Assembly: GCA_033283265.1 (NCBI GenBank)
Contig: JAWMQN010000002.1
Span: 682,001-746,000 of the forward strand
DNA: 64,000 nt
From: Mangrovimicrobium sp033283265
Lineage (GTDB): Bacteria; Pseudomonadota; Gammaproteobacteria; Pseudomonadales; Halieaceae
Direction: 5' to 3'
The notes under the pieces: generated by a model
Databases searched by the model: none
Told to the model about the DNA's origin: nothing
The model's input: the letters and a program-made list of their open reading frames with translations, nothing else
Shown here: positions 29,197 to 38,260 of the stretch, piece by piece
Layout: every line of letters begins with the position of its first letter
Numbering within the stretch: the stretch's first letter is position 1
Position numbers and translations under genes: made by a program

Positions 29197-29760
29197 TCAG
29201 TGCCCCTGCCAGCGCTCGAGCCCGTCGATCTGCAGGCCGAACAGTTCCAGCGCCCGCCCCACGGTCTGGCTCACCACCGCATCGAGTGATTGCGGCCGGG
29301 TGTAGAACGCCGGTACCGGCGGTGCGATCACCGCCCCGATCTCCGACAGCTGGGTCATGGTGCGCAGGTGGCCGGTGTGCAGCGGGGTCTCGCGCACCAT
29401 CAGCACCAGCCGGCGGCGCTCCTTGAGCACCACGTCCGCGGCGCGGGTGAGCAGGGTCGAGGTCACGCCGCTGGCGATCTCGGACATGCTGCGAATGGAA
29501 CAGGGTGCGACCAGCATGCCGGCGGTGACGAAGGAGCCGCTGGCAATGGAGGCGCCGACGTCCTTGATCGGGTGGAACTGGTCGGCCAGGGCTTTGACTT
29601 CGTCGAGGCTCATGTCGAGTTCGTGATGCAGGGTGAGCTCGGCGGACTTGCTCATCACCAGGTGTGTCTCCACGCCCTGCGCACGCAGCATCTGCAGTGC
29701 GCGCACGCCGTAGACGATGCCCGAGGCGCCGCTGATGCCGACGATGATGGGTTGGCTCAT
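29197..29760 (-). CDS. ubiX: Flavin prenyltransferase UbiX
   Basis: Makes prenylated FMN, the cofactor of the UbiD decarboxylase in ubiquinone synthesis. The protein has 187 aa from ATG 29760; the short upstream extension is not needed. Family motifs: GISGASGIVYGVRAL (FMN phosphate, about 6-20), PCSIRSMSEIASG (about 88-100), LKERRRLVLMVRETPLH (prenyl-phosphate binding) and a C-terminal PAFYTRPQSLDAVV. No ubiD is in the window. Promoter probably within the repeat-rich gap to 30095. Confidence 0.95.
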   Translation of the reverse strand: MSQPIIVGISGASGIVYGVRALQMLRAQGVETHLVMSKSAELTLHHELDMSLDEVKALADQFHPIKDVGASIASGSFVTAGMLVAPCSIRSMSEIASGVTSTLLTRAADVVLKERRRLVLMVRETPLHTGHLRTMTQLSEIGAVIAPPVPAFYTRPQSLDAVVSQTVGRALELFGLQIDGLERWQGH

Positions 29761-29878
29761 TGCTTTCTGCACGCTGCTGTTCTCTTGTGCTGTGGACTCT
29801 AGCAAATTTCTGTTTTTGGCGCCGGGGAAAATCGCTGGTGTTGGTGTTTTAGGATGTCTTTCGGGCGCTTCGTAGTAC

Positions 29879-29954
29879 GACTGTGAACCGGATAGCTCCC
29901 ACTTCGCTCCAAAAGATTTATAGTCGCTGCGTGGAAGCTATCCGGCTCACAGTC
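29879..29954. repeat. Stem-loop repeat, copy A (conserved loop)
   Basis: Arms 29879-29897 and 29936-29954 pair over 18 of 19 positions. The 38-nt loop contains TTTATAGTCGCTGCGTG, also present in the element at 48590-48660, while the arms of the two copies are unrelated in sequence. Lies in the 335-bp gap between ubiX and the TonB receptor gene (29761-30095), in which I see no gene. Confidence 0.75.
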
Positions 29955-29995
29955 TTGTGCCGTGCCATAACGAAAGGGAATTACGCGAGGCCTGA

Positions 29996-30072
29996 GCATC
30001 CAGCGGTGCATTGTTCTGTGCGAAGACTATAAACGCTGTCGTCGCAGCGCGGGACAATGCACCGCTGGATGC
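29996..30072. repeat. Stem-loop repeat, copy C (inverted orientation)
   Basis: Arms 29996-30016 and 30052-30072 pair over 20 of 21 positions. Read on the minus strand, the loop holds AGCGTTTATAGTC, the core shared with copies at 29879 and 48590. The right arm shares ACCGCTGGATGCG with sequence just downstream of the 48590 copy (48692-48704). Confidence 0.72.
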
Positions 30073-30095
30073 GGGTTTCAAGCTACCACTGAACG

Positions 30096-32144
30096 CTAGA
30101 AGCGCAGCCGCAGTCCAGCCTCGATCCCCCGCCCCGCCTCCGGCGCCACCTCACGCAGGAACGAGGTACTCAGGCGAATCTCCTCGTCGGTGAGGTTGTT
30201 CAGCTTGCCGAAGAGCAGCAGTTCCGTGGAACCCAGTGGCAGGCGGTACTCCGCGCCCATGTCCCAGCGGACATAGCCCTCGGTGACCTCCTCGTTGTCA
30301 CCGGGGCGGTCCTGGTCGGCGGCCTTGAGGACCTGGCCCCACAGTTCCAGCGCATCGGTGGTCCAGGCGAGGCGGGCACCGAGACGCAGCGGTGGCAGGC
30401 GCGGGACGTCGCCACCGCCGTCGAGGGTGCCGCGTACGCTGTCGCCGAAGAGGCGCAGGCGCACCTCGCCGGCAGCGGTGCTGGCCACGGCGAACTCGGC
30501 CTCGGCCTCGGCGCCGTAGAACTCGGCGTCGCTGTGGCGGTACTGGTAAACCGGCACTTCCTGCCACTCCTGCCCGGTCGCGAACAGGCCGATGTAGTCG
30601 CTGAAATCGTTGTAGTAGAGACTCAGGCTGGCGTAGTTGCCGTCGCCCTGCCAGTCGAGGGAAAGATCCACGTTGTTGGAGACTTCCGTATCGAGGTCGC
30701 TGTCACCCAGCTCGATGCTGCCGGTGGCGGCGTGCTCGATCCAGCCCTCCGGGCTCACCGCGGTCGCGTTGGAGTACAACTCCTCGATCGCCGGGGCGCG
30801 CTCGGCGCGGGACAGGGACAGGCCCGCCTGCCACGCGGGGCGGAACTGCCACAGGGCCGAGGCAGAGGCGCTGACGGCGTTGAAGTCGCGCTTGTGTGCC
30901 AGTTGCTCCGGCTCCCGCGAGTCGTGATCGAGGCGCAGGCCGAACTCGAACAGCCAGTCGCCGGTGTGGTAGTCCTCGAGCAGGAACAGGCCAATGTCGA
31001 GCAGGTCGGTGCGCGGGATGAAGGCCTCCTCGCCGAGAGCGCTGAACTCGCCTGAGACGACCTGCAGGCCGACCACGCCGTGCAGCGGGCCGATGTCCTG
31101 GTGGACCAGTTCCAGCCGCCCCTCCCAGCTGTCGTTGCTGTAGCGCGTGCCCACTTCGCCGCTGGACTCGACCTCGTCGTGGCCGTACTCGGTGCGGGTG
31201 AGGAAGCCGCTCAGCACCTCAACGCCCGGCAGCGGTTCATGCAGGTGAAGGGTGGCGTCGTAACGGGTCTGCTCCATCTCGATGCTGACGTCGCCATGCT
31301 CCTCTCCATCCTGCGGCTCCTCGTCCTCGTCGTGCTCCTCGTGGCCGACGTGGGCACCCGCGGGGATGCCGTAGTCACTCTCCAGACGATTGACCGCCAG
31401 GCCGAAGAAGCCGCTGTCGAAGTGGTAGCTGGCGCCGAGGGTGGCACTGCGCGTGTCGCCGGCGGTATTCAGCAGCCGGTCGACGGCGGCCTCTTCCGCT
31501 GCGTCGTGCTCGTCGCCTTCGTGGTGTGCGCTGGCGCCGGGAATTTCCAGGTCTTCCCAGTCGCTGCCGACGGCGTCGAGGTGCACCGCCAGCTGGCCGA
31601 GGGCGAAGTCGAGCCGGCCGACACCGGTGTTCCTGTTTGCGCTGCTGTCGTAGCGGTACTCGACGCCGCCCTCCGCCGCGCCCGGCAGGGCGGTGGGGAT
31701 GCGGTTGTCGAGCACGTTGACCACGCCGCCGATAGCCCCGCCCCCATAGAGCAGCGTGGCGGGCCCGCGCAGCACCTCGATGCTGTCCGCCAGCAGCGGC
31801 TCCAGGGCGTTGCCATGGTCGGCGCTGATAGCCGAGGCATCGGCGCTGCTGGTGCCGTTCTGCAGCACTCGCACGCGCGCACCCTGCTGGCCGCGCACCA
31901 CCGGCTGGCCGACCCCGGGGCCGAAGGAAGCGCTGCTGAGGCCGGGCTTGTCGTTGAGGGTCTCGCCGAGGCTGCTGGCGACCGAGCGGTGCAGCTCGTC
32001 GCCGGCCAGCACGGTTACCGGCAGGGCGGTTTCGGCGGTGGTCTTGTGCAGTGGTACGGAAACCAGCACGTGTTCCATGGGCAGCTGCTCTGCAGCCGCC
32101 TGCGCCGCGAACAGGGCCGCGGCGATAGGGCTAAGGCGTTTCAT
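30096..32144 (-). CDS. TonB-dependent receptor, ZnuD-like (zinc uptake)
   Basis: Outer-membrane receptor of 682 aa; the ATG at 32144 follows AGGAG. Signal peptide, plug domain (about 35-150: ETLNDKPGLSSASFGPGVGQPVVRGQQG, then EVLRGPATLLYGGGAIGGVVNVLD) and a 22-strand barrel ending in ...AGLRLRF. Extracellular loops are rich in His, Asp and Glu (HHEGDEHD; HVGHEEHDEDE), as in ZnuD zinc receptors. A small His/Cys-containing protein is encoded just upstream, a pairing seen with zinc receptors. No clear Zur palindrome was found. Zinc as substrate is an inference from loop composition. Confidence 0.88.
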   Translation of the reverse strand: MKRLSPIAAALFAAQAAAEQLPMEHVLVSVPLHKTTAETALPVTVLAGDELHRSVASSLGETLNDKPGLSSASFGPGVGQPVVRGQQGARVRVLQNGTSSADASAISADHGNALEPLLADSIEVLRGPATLLYGGGAIGGVVNVLDNRIPTALPGAAEGGVEYRYDSSANRNTGVGRLDFALGQLAVHLDAVGSDWEDLEIPGASAHHEGDEHDAAEEAAVDRLLNTAGDTRSATLGASYHFDSGFFGLAVNRLESDYGIPAGAHVGHEEHDEDEEPQDGEEHGDVSIEMEQTRYDATLHLHEPLPGVEVLSGFLTRTEYGHDEVESSGEVGTRYSNDSWEGRLELVHQDIGPLHGVVGLQVVSGEFSALGEEAFIPRTDLLDIGLFLLEDYHTGDWLFEFGLRLDHDSREPEQLAHKRDFNAVSASASALWQFRPAWQAGLSLSRAERAPAIEELYSNATAVSPEGWIEHAATGSIELGDSDLDTEVSNNVDLSLDWQGDGNYASLSLYYNDFSDYIGLFATGQEWQEVPVYQYRHSDAEFYGAEAEAEFAVASTAAGEVRLRLFGDSVRGTLDGGGDVPRLPPLRLGARLAWTTDALELWGQVLKAADQDRPGDNEEVTEGYVRWDMGAEYRLPLGSTELLLFGKLNNLTDEEIRLSTSFLREVAPEAGRGIEAGLRLRF

Positions 32145-32177
32145 CACTTTCTCCTGTCGAAATCGGGTGGGATGGCG

Positions 32178-32471
32178 TCAGGAGGCGTGAGGGGGTCCCC
32201 GGGCGAGAAAGCCGCTGTGTGCTACAGACGGAAACGCGGCCCGGGCATCTGCCTGGGGCGCTACTGCGGCAAATTGTGGCAGGTGGAGTGCCGGTGCGCT
32301 GCCCACCGCGATGGCGGAGGCGCTTTTACAGACCAGGCAGTGACTGCTGGAGTCCGTCGCATCCTGCCAGTGACCGGCTTCGTGCAGCTGCAGGCCGGCC
32401 ACGCAGAGCAGGCCCACCAGGGTCAGCAGGCGGGCAAAACGCAAACTGTGAAGGGCTCGAAGCTTGTGCAT
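32178..32471 (-). CDS. Small exported His/Cys protein upstream of the zinc-type receptor
   Basis: 97-aa protein from ATG 32471. An N-terminal hydrophobic segment (FARLLTLVGLLCVAGLQL) is followed by LHEAGHWQDATDSSSHCLVCK. The His/Cys cluster (HEAGH, HCLVC) could bind metal. The layout resembles DUF2946-like small proteins that precede TonB receptors. The receptor gene begins 33 bp downstream. On its own strand a TTGTCA / TATACT promoter with short spacing lies upstream (32496-32522). Confidence 0.65.
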   Translation of the reverse strand: MHKLRALHSLRFARLLTLVGLLCVAGLQLHEAGHWQDATDSSSHCLVCKSASAIAVGSAPALHLPQFAAVAPQADARAAFPSVAHSGFLARGPPHAS

Positions 32472-32546
32472 GACTACAGCGGGAGTGCGGGGACGGCGAG
32501 TATAGCAAGCAGGTGGCGCTGACAACAGCGCCACCTCCGGGAGGAC

Positions 32547-33389
32547 TTACTGCAGCCTGAAGGTCGCGACCACGCTGTCGCCGGCGAGCAGGGCCAGTTC
32601 GTCACCTTCCATGCGGTAGGCATCGACGGTACTGAGCATTTTCAGGTAGGCCTGTTCCAGTTCGCCGCCATCCATACAGGCGCGCATGGTGCTGGCCAGC
32701 TGGCCGAAGGCGATCGGCGTGCCGTGGCTGGACTCACCCTCGCTCTGGTAGCCGCCGCTGTACTGGTTGCAGCCGCTGAATCCGGCGACGCTCTTCGCTT
32801 CCTCGTTCAGCACCAGGTCGACCGGCCGGCCGCCGGCCCCGGTGGCTGCGGGCTCGCCGCCAAGGGTGGCGAGGACCCAGGCGGCGGGACCATCACTAAC
32901 GGCCGGGGCCCCGGCTCCTGCCTCCGCCGCTGGGCGCACCGGTTCGCCGACCCGGCGCACCATGATCTGTACCGGGTTGCCGGCAAAGGGATCGATGTAA
33001 TCCGTGCTGGTGAAGAGCAGCTGCCCCTCCCGTGACACCGTCGCCCGCAGGGCGTAGCGCATGCGTGAATCGATCTCGGCGGGATTGTAGCTGATACTGA
33101 AAGGCCAGGGCGGGCCGCCCTCCGGTGTGAGCATGACCGTGGCCATCACCGCAGCCGGCGCATCGGCCCGGGAGATATCCTGCAGCTGGACTTCCACCTG
33201 GACCCCCGGCGGCAGCAGCATGCGCTCGCGGTAAAACACTTCACCTTCTATGGTCGACACGGCGCTCTCCTCGGGGGCGGCCGCCCCGGCCGGGGCGGTG
33301 GATGGCGAGTCAGTCTTGCCGCAGGCCGACAGGACCAGGGCAGTCGCGGCGAGCAAAATGGGTAACAGCGATCGGTAAACAGGCTTCAC
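32547..33389 (-). CDS. YbaY + META (HslJ) domain lipoprotein
   Basis: 280-aa lipoprotein from GTG 33389 (preceded by GGAG). The signal peptide ends in LSAC. Residues ~45-150 form a YbaY-type beta-sandwich (lipoprotein_15: GEVFYRERMLLPPGVQVEVQLQD). Residues ~170-280 form a META domain (FSGCNQYSGGY, then STMRACMDGGELEQAYLKML), as in the heat-shock lipoprotein HslJ. Both domains are envelope-associated and have no known enzymatic activity. The hairpin GGTGGCGCTG/CAGCGCCACC at 32512-32535 lies just downstream but lacks a strong U-run. Confidence 0.85.
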   Translation of the reverse strand: MKPVYRSLLPILLAATALVLSACGKTDSPSTAPAGAAAPEESAVSTIEGEVFYRERMLLPPGVQVEVQLQDISRADAPAAVMATVMLTPEGGPPWPFSISYNPAEIDSRMRYALRATVSREGQLLFTSTDYIDPFAGNPVQIMVRRVGEPVRPAAEAGAGAPAVSDGPAAWVLATLGGEPAATGAGGRPVDLVLNEEAKSVAGFSGCNQYSGGYQSEGESSHGTPIAFGQLASTMRACMDGGELEQAYLKMLSTVDAYRMEGDELALLAGDSVVATFRLQ

Positions 33390-33450
33390 GGGCAGCTCCA
33401 GGTGTCAGTACGTCAGCAGGTACTATAGAACACTTCGGCCTCGGTGAAGT

Positions 33451-34320
33451 TCAGTTGATGCCCTGCAGGAAGCTGTCGATCGCCTGCCGCGCGGCAGGCT
33501 CGTCCAGGGAGGGGGCGTGACCGCGGCCGGGGATTTCAGTGACCTGCACGTCCGGCTTGCGCGCCTGCATCTGCTCTACGCACTCGCTGGCCAGGAGATC
33601 GGAGATCTCGCCGCGGATGACCAGCAGGGGTATCGCCTGCAGCAACCCGAACACCGGCCACAGGTCCGGGGGCACCGCGGCCTCGGTGTTCGCCTGCAGC
33701 GGCTGGGCGATGGCGGGATCGTAGGCCGGCACCGGCACGCCCTCCACCTCGCGGTAGCTGAGTCGGGCGAACTCCAGCCACTCCTCATCGCCGTACTCGG
33801 GGAAGGCCACGGCGTTGATCTCCCGCGCCTGTTGCGCCGCCTCGGGCCATGTGGCGATCGCCGGCCTGGGCTTGCCGACGTAAGCCTGTATGCGCTCCAG
33901 CCCGCGCGGATCGACCTCGGGACCGATGTCGTTGAGAATGATCGCGCTGACCCGGGCCGGCTGGGTGGCCGCCATCAACATCGCCATCAACCCGCCCATC
34001 GAGGTGCCACAGAGCACGACCTCGGGGAGGTCCAGCAAATCGAGCAGGACGAACATGTCCCGGCTGTAGGTGAGCGGGGTGTAGTTGGCCGGGTTGGGGT
34101 CGCGCTCCGACCTGCCGCGCCCGCGCACGTCCACCGCCAGCACGCGGTAGCGCTCGCTCAGGTGCGCCGCCAGCTTGCCGAAATCGGCGGAGTTGCGGGT
34201 CAGCCCGTGCATGCACAGGACGACTTTCGCCGCCTCATCTCCACCCCGGCAGGGATAGTCGCGCGCATACAGCTGCAGGCCGTCATCGCTGCGGTACCAG
34301 ATATCGCTGTACTCACTCAT
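33451..34320 (-). CDS. Alpha/beta hydrolase
   Basis: 289-aa hydrolase from ATG 34320, which overlaps the end of the acyl-CoA ligase gene by 8 bp. Oxyanion segment CMHGLTRNSADF (about 33-44), nucleophile elbow GTSMGG (Ser about 101), and a catalytic His in GRGHAPSLDEP near residue 271. Substrate unknown. Coupling to an acyl-CoA/AMP ligase suggests that the pair processes an ester or lactone whose acid is then activated. Confidence 0.85.
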   Translation of the reverse strand: MSEYSDIWYRSDDGLQLYARDYPCRGGDEAAKVVLCMHGLTRNSADFGKLAAHLSERYRVLAVDVRGRGRSERDPNPANYTPLTYSRDMFVLLDLLDLPEVVLCGTSMGGLMAMLMAATQPARVSAIILNDIGPEVDPRGLERIQAYVGKPRPAIATWPEAAQQAREINAVAFPEYGDEEWLEFARLSYREVEGVPVPAYDPAIAQPLQANTEAAVPPDLWPVFGLLQAIPLLVIRGEISDLLASECVEQMQARKPDVQVTEIPGRGHAPSLDEPAARQAIDSFLQGIN

Positions 34321-35866
34321 AGACACGGTCTCCAAAGGTCTCGCGCAGTTCACGCTTGAGTATCTTGCCGTTGGGATTGCGCGGCAACTCCGCCACCAGG
34401 ATGACATCGGCGAGACGCTGCTGCTTGCCGAGGCGCTGGTTGGCCCACTCGCGCAGACTGTCAGCATTGGCATCCGCGGACTCGCTCACCACCAGAGCCA
34501 CCGGGGTCTCGCCCCAGCGCCGGCTGGCCAGGCCGATCACCGCGGTGTCGTTCACCTCGGGGTGCTGGACCAGTATCGCCTCGATATCCTGCGGGTAGAT
34601 GTTCTGGCCGCCGGAGAGAATCATGTCCTTCTTGCGGTCGACTATATAGAAGTAGCCCTCTTCATCGTAGTAGCCGATATCGCCGCTGCGCAGCCACTCC
34701 CGGCCATCGGCGTCGACATAGCGCGCGTCCTCCGTCGCATCGTCCCGGCCCCAGTAACAGGGCATGGCGATGCGCGCCCGGGAGACGATCTCGCCGGACT
34801 GGTTGGCGCCGAGCACCTCACCGGCGTCGTCCACGATGCAGATATCGGTGCCCAGCAGCGGCCGGCCGACACTGGCCCAGCGGCCCTCCGCCTCCTCCGG
34901 CTCCAGGGTGGTGATAATGCCCTCGGTGAGCCCGTAGAGCTCGATCACCCCGCAGCTGAAGTGGCGAAAGACATCGCGCTTGAGTCCCTCGCGCAGGGGC
35001 GAGCCACAGCTCATCATCGCCTGCATGCTGCTGACATCACCGCCGCCGCGCTCCAGTTCCTCCACCACGCGCTGGAACTGGATCGGCACCATGGCCAGGT
35101 GGCTGATCCGCTCCCGCTGTATCAGGCGCAGGGATTCCGCCGGCTCGAAACGCCGACAGACGACGGCGGTACCACCGGCGAGGAAGGTACACAGCATGCT
35201 CACCCAGGAGATGTTGGAGTACAGGCCGATGGTAAACAGGCTGCGCGTCGCGCCGTGGTAGCGCAGGGCGATGGCGAGGTCGTAGGCCCAGGCCAGGCGG
35301 CAGTCGAAGCTGTGCAGGATGCCCTTGGGCATGCCGGTGGTGCCCGAGCTGTAGATGATGTTCAGCGGCGAATCGCCACCGATGCGCAGCCCGGGGAGTT
35401 CCGTCGGCTGGCCGGCGCAGAATTGCGCCAGCGCAGTCCATTCGCCCGCCGCTTCAGTGGCCAGGCGCAGGCGCAACTGCGGGGCGAGCTGTGCAGCCAG
35501 GGCCTGCAGTCGCGGCAACTGGTCGGCCGTGGTGACCACGGCGACCGCGCCCGAGTCGCGCAGCATGCCCAGCAGGCCCTCGTCGCTCACCGACAGGTTG
35601 ATCGGCACCGAGCAGGCGCCGGCGGCCATGCAGCCGCACAGTACCTGGACCATCTCCAGGCTGTTCGACATGACCACGGCCACCCGCTCACCGGGGGTGA
35701 CCCCGGCGGCGATCAGGCCATGGGCGAAGCGGTGGCTCTTTGCGCACAGCTCGGACCAGGTCCAGCGCTCATCCTCGCAGACTACCGCCTCCTTGCCCGC
35801 GCGCCACTTGCCATGCAGCGCAAGGATCTCCGGCAGCCGGGGTGCAATGCTTTCAAATCTGTTCAC
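34313..35866 (-). CDS. AMP-dependent acyl-CoA synthetase/ligase
   Basis: 517-aa adenylate-forming enzyme. The P-loop motif is IIYSSGTTGMPKGILHS (about 170-186), the adenine motif YGLTEG (about 321), the hinge region GDIGYYDEEGYFYIVDRKKDMILSGGQNIYP (about 400-430), and the catalytic Lys lies in NGKILKRELR at the C-terminus. It activates a carboxylic acid as the CoA thioester. The sequence does not tell whether the acid is fatty, aromatic or a steroid side chain. It forms a transcription unit with the hydrolase, and a terminator separates it from the receptor gene upstream. Confidence 0.92.
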   Translation of the reverse strand: MNRFESIAPRLPEILALHGKWRAGKEAVVCEDERWTWSELCAKSHRFAHGLIAAGVTPGERVAVVMSNSLEMVQVLCGCMAAGACSVPINLSVSDEGLLGMLRDSGAVAVVTTADQLPRLQALAAQLAPQLRLRLATEAAGEWTALAQFCAGQPTELPGLRIGGDSPLNIIYSSGTTGMPKGILHSFDCRLAWAYDLAIALRYHGATRSLFTIGLYSNISWVSMLCTFLAGGTAVVCRRFEPAESLRLIQRERISHLAMVPIQFQRVVEELERGGGDVSSMQAMMSCGSPLREGLKRDVFRHFSCGVIELYGLTEGIITTLEPEEAEGRWASVGRPLLGTDICIVDDAGEVLGANQSGEIVSRARIAMPCYWGRDDATEDARYVDADGREWLRSGDIGYYDEEGYFYIVDRKKDMILSGGQNIYPQDIEAILVQHPEVNDTAVIGLASRRWGETPVALVVSESADANADSLREWANQRLGKQQRLADVILVAELPRNPNGKILKRELRETFGDRVYE

Positions 35867-35901
35867 AACAAGGTCTCGTTACAATCGGTTTGGCGGAGGG
35901 G

Positions 35902-35928
35902 AAAAAAGGCCGCGGGCGAACCCGCGGC
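35902..35928 (-). terminator. Rho-independent terminator of the TonB receptor gene
   Basis: On the minus strand GCCGCGGG/CCCGCGGC hairpin (35909-35928, 4-nt loop) followed by a run of six T (35902-35907), 20 bp past the receptor stop codon. Confidence 0.88.
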
Positions 35929-35948
35929 TAACCCACCTGGCTCTCGTC

Positions 35949-38201
35949 CTAGAAGCGGTATTCAACCGATGCGCTGATGGTACGCGGCGGCGCGTAGAAC
36001 ACCGTCGTGTTGTTCTCGAGACCGAGCGTCGTCGGGCAGGTGGTACCAAAGCAATAACCGGAAGTCTTGATTTCCTCGTCGGTGAGGTTCTTGCCGTTCA
36101 CGCCCAGCAGCCAGTCGCCGCTGGCGCTGGTCCAGACCAGGCTGGCGTTGATGGTGTCGTAGGCCTCCTGGTCGATTTCCGGGACCGGGCTCTCGAACTG
36201 CGCGATATCGCCCTTGTAGGACCAGTTGAGGTTCAGGTTGGTATCGCCGCTGAACAGGCCGAAGCTGTAGTTGAGGGCGACGTAAGCCATCTCCTCCGGG
36301 GTGTTCTGGATCACCACCTCGTCGGAGACATCCACACCGTCGACCACCCACTCGTTGATGGTGGTGTCGAGGAAACTCGCCGCCACCTGCACGCTCAGGT
36401 TCTCGGTGAGCAGGAAATTGCCCTCGATCTCGATGCCGGAGATCTCCGACTCGCCGGCGTTGTACAGCGTGCCGACGAAGGTATCGCTGATGCCGTCACC
36501 GTCGGTATCCAGCCCCGCCGATCCCGGCACCTGCATATCGGTGTACTCGCTGTAGAACAGGGCGATGTTGGTTATCGCACGGCCGTCCCAGTAGCTCGAT
36601 TTCAGCCCGACCTCGAAGGAATCCAGGCTTTCCGGGGCGACGCCGTCGACCACGTCGGCGAAGACGAAGTTGGCCCCGCGCGGGTCGAACATGCCGGCCT
36701 TGAAGCCCTGGCTGTAACCCGCGTAGGTGGTCACGCTGTCATTCCAGCGATAGCTGAAGTTGATCCGCGGCGAGAAGTCGTAGAAGGTTTTCTCCGCGCT
36801 GTAGTCGCTGGTGACCCCCAACTGCACTCCGCTGCCGCCGAAGGCCGGGGAGCTCAGCCCCAGGTAGGAGGCGCGGAACACATCGGCACTGCGTTTGTCC
36901 TCGGTATAGCGCCCCCCCACGGCCACCGAGAGCTTGTCGCTCAGGTCGTAGGTGAGGTCGGCAAAGGCCGACCAGGACTCGGTTTCGGCGACACCCTTGC
37001 TGTAGGCGGACAAGCCGCCCGGGATGATGGTGCCAAGTACCACATCGAACTCGGTGCCGGCACTGGCATCGAGGTAGTAAAGACCGGTTACCAGGTGGAT
37101 TCGATCACTGTTGTAGAGCAGCTGGAACTCCTGGCTGAACTGCTCGTTGTCGTAGATACCGGGCGCGTCGAGGTCCATGGAGGCGAGACCGTCGAAGTCG
37201 ATCACGGTGTTGAATTCATCCTCGCGATCCGCGGTGATCGAGCGCAGGGTGATGGCCTCGCTGAGCTCCCAGTCCAGTGACAGCATCCAGCCATCGGCCT
37301 CGAATTCGTTGCGCCCGCCAATGCCGGCAGTCGATGGCAGGTCCGCGGCGCCCGCGGTGCTGTCGTAGATGTCCTTCAGCACCGGCGCACCGGAGAAGGC
37401 ACCCGGGTAGGGCCGGTAGCCGGCCACCGGGCTGCTGTCGTCCTCGGTGTTGTCGTAGGCGAAGCGCAGCAACAGGCTGTCGCTGGGTTCCCACTCCGCA
37501 CTCAGGCGGTAGGCGAAGATGTCCTTGTCGTACTGGTCCTGGCCGGTGGTCCTGTTCTCGCCGTAGCCGTCGCGCTGGAAAGAGGCGATGGTGCCGCCGA
37601 CGCGGAAGCTGTCGCCGAGGGGTGCCGAAACGGTGCCCACGAGGTCGGTCTGGTCATAGCTGCCGTAGGTGGCTTTCAACGAGCCGGACAGCTCGTCGTC
37701 GAGCCGGCGGGTCACGTACTTGATCGCGCCGCCGACAGTGTTGCGGCCGTAGAGCGTTCCCTGCGGCCCGCGCAGGATCTCGATGCGCTCCACGTCGTAG
37801 ATATCCAGCACGTTGCCCTGGGGCCGGGCGAGGTAGACGTCGTCGAGGTAGAGTCCCACACCCTGCTCGAAGCCCGCGACCGGGTCCTGCTGCCCCACGC
37901 CGCGAATGAACGCGGTCAGGGTGTTGGTGGTGGCGCGGGAGGCTTCCAGAGTAACGCTGGGCACCGACTGGGCCAGCTCGGTGAGGTCAGCGGTACCCTT
38001 CAGGGTGAGTTCGTCGCCGGAAATCGCGGTGACCGCAATCGGCACATCCTGCAGGTTCTCCGCGCGGCGGCGGGCGGTGACCACCACCTCCTCCAGCGCC
38101 AAACGCTCGCCGCTGTCCTGGGCGCTGACAGTCGGCACGGTTGCGGTGGTAGCCAGCGCGAGCGCCAGGTACAGGGGATTACGGGAAACGGAAAGTTTCA
38201 T
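35949..38201 (-). CDS. TonB-dependent receptor, TetR-controlled
   Basis: 750-aa outer-membrane receptor: signal peptide (LALALATTATVPTVSAQ), TonB box region LEEVVVTARRR (about 36-46), plug (about 50-165, TAFIRGVGQQDPVAGFEQG, EILRGPQGTLYGRNTVGGAI) and a barrel ending in SVEYRF. The plug sequence is of the large group annotated as FecA/FyuA-like in marine gammaproteobacteria. Two TTCAACA...GTTGAA palindromes overlap its promoter (38261-38316), so it is controlled by the nearby TetR protein. The symporter gene lies directly upstream. Substrate probably a small organic acid or lipid-like compound handled by the symporter and the ligase/hydrolase pair; inference. Confidence 0.93.
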   Translation of the reverse strand: MKLSVSRNPLYLALALATTATVPTVSAQDSGERLALEEVVVTARRRAENLQDVPIAVTAISGDELTLKGTADLTELAQSVPSVTLEASRATTNTLTAFIRGVGQQDPVAGFEQGVGLYLDDVYLARPQGNVLDIYDVERIEILRGPQGTLYGRNTVGGAIKYVTRRLDDELSGSLKATYGSYDQTDLVGTVSAPLGDSFRVGGTIASFQRDGYGENRTTGQDQYDKDIFAYRLSAEWEPSDSLLLRFAYDNTEDDSSPVAGYRPYPGAFSGAPVLKDIYDSTAGAADLPSTAGIGGRNEFEADGWMLSLDWELSEAITLRSITADREDEFNTVIDFDGLASMDLDAPGIYDNEQFSQEFQLLYNSDRIHLVTGLYYLDASAGTEFDVVLGTIIPGGLSAYSKGVAETESWSAFADLTYDLSDKLSVAVGGRYTEDKRSADVFRASYLGLSSPAFGGSGVQLGVTSDYSAEKTFYDFSPRINFSYRWNDSVTTYAGYSQGFKAGMFDPRGANFVFADVVDGVAPESLDSFEVGLKSSYWDGRAITNIALFYSEYTDMQVPGSAGLDTDGDGISDTFVGTLYNAGESEISGIEIEGNFLLTENLSVQVAASFLDTTINEWVVDGVDVSDEVVIQNTPEEMAYVALNYSFGLFSGDTNLNLNWSYKGDIAQFESPVPEIDQEAYDTINASLVWTSASGDWLLGVNGKNLTDEEIKTSGYCFGTTCPTTLGLENNTTVFYAPPRTISASVEYRF

Positions 38202-38260
38202 TGGTGTGACCTCTTTTAATCGTTATGTAGTCGAATTTCCTGATTGCCGGAGAGGCCGGA

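Noticed and set aside
29879..30072. Integron attC sites
   Set aside because: Conservation is in the loop, not in the arm ends, and no integrase or cassette array is present.
32472..32546. Zur box before the zinc-type receptor
   Set aside because: No palindrome close to the known Zur consensus; only a weak promoter and a GC-rich hairpin are visible.
35840..35900. Fourth TTCAACA-type operator before the acyl-CoA ligase
   Set aside because: TTCAAATCTGTTCA lies inside the start of the gene and is only partly symmetric.
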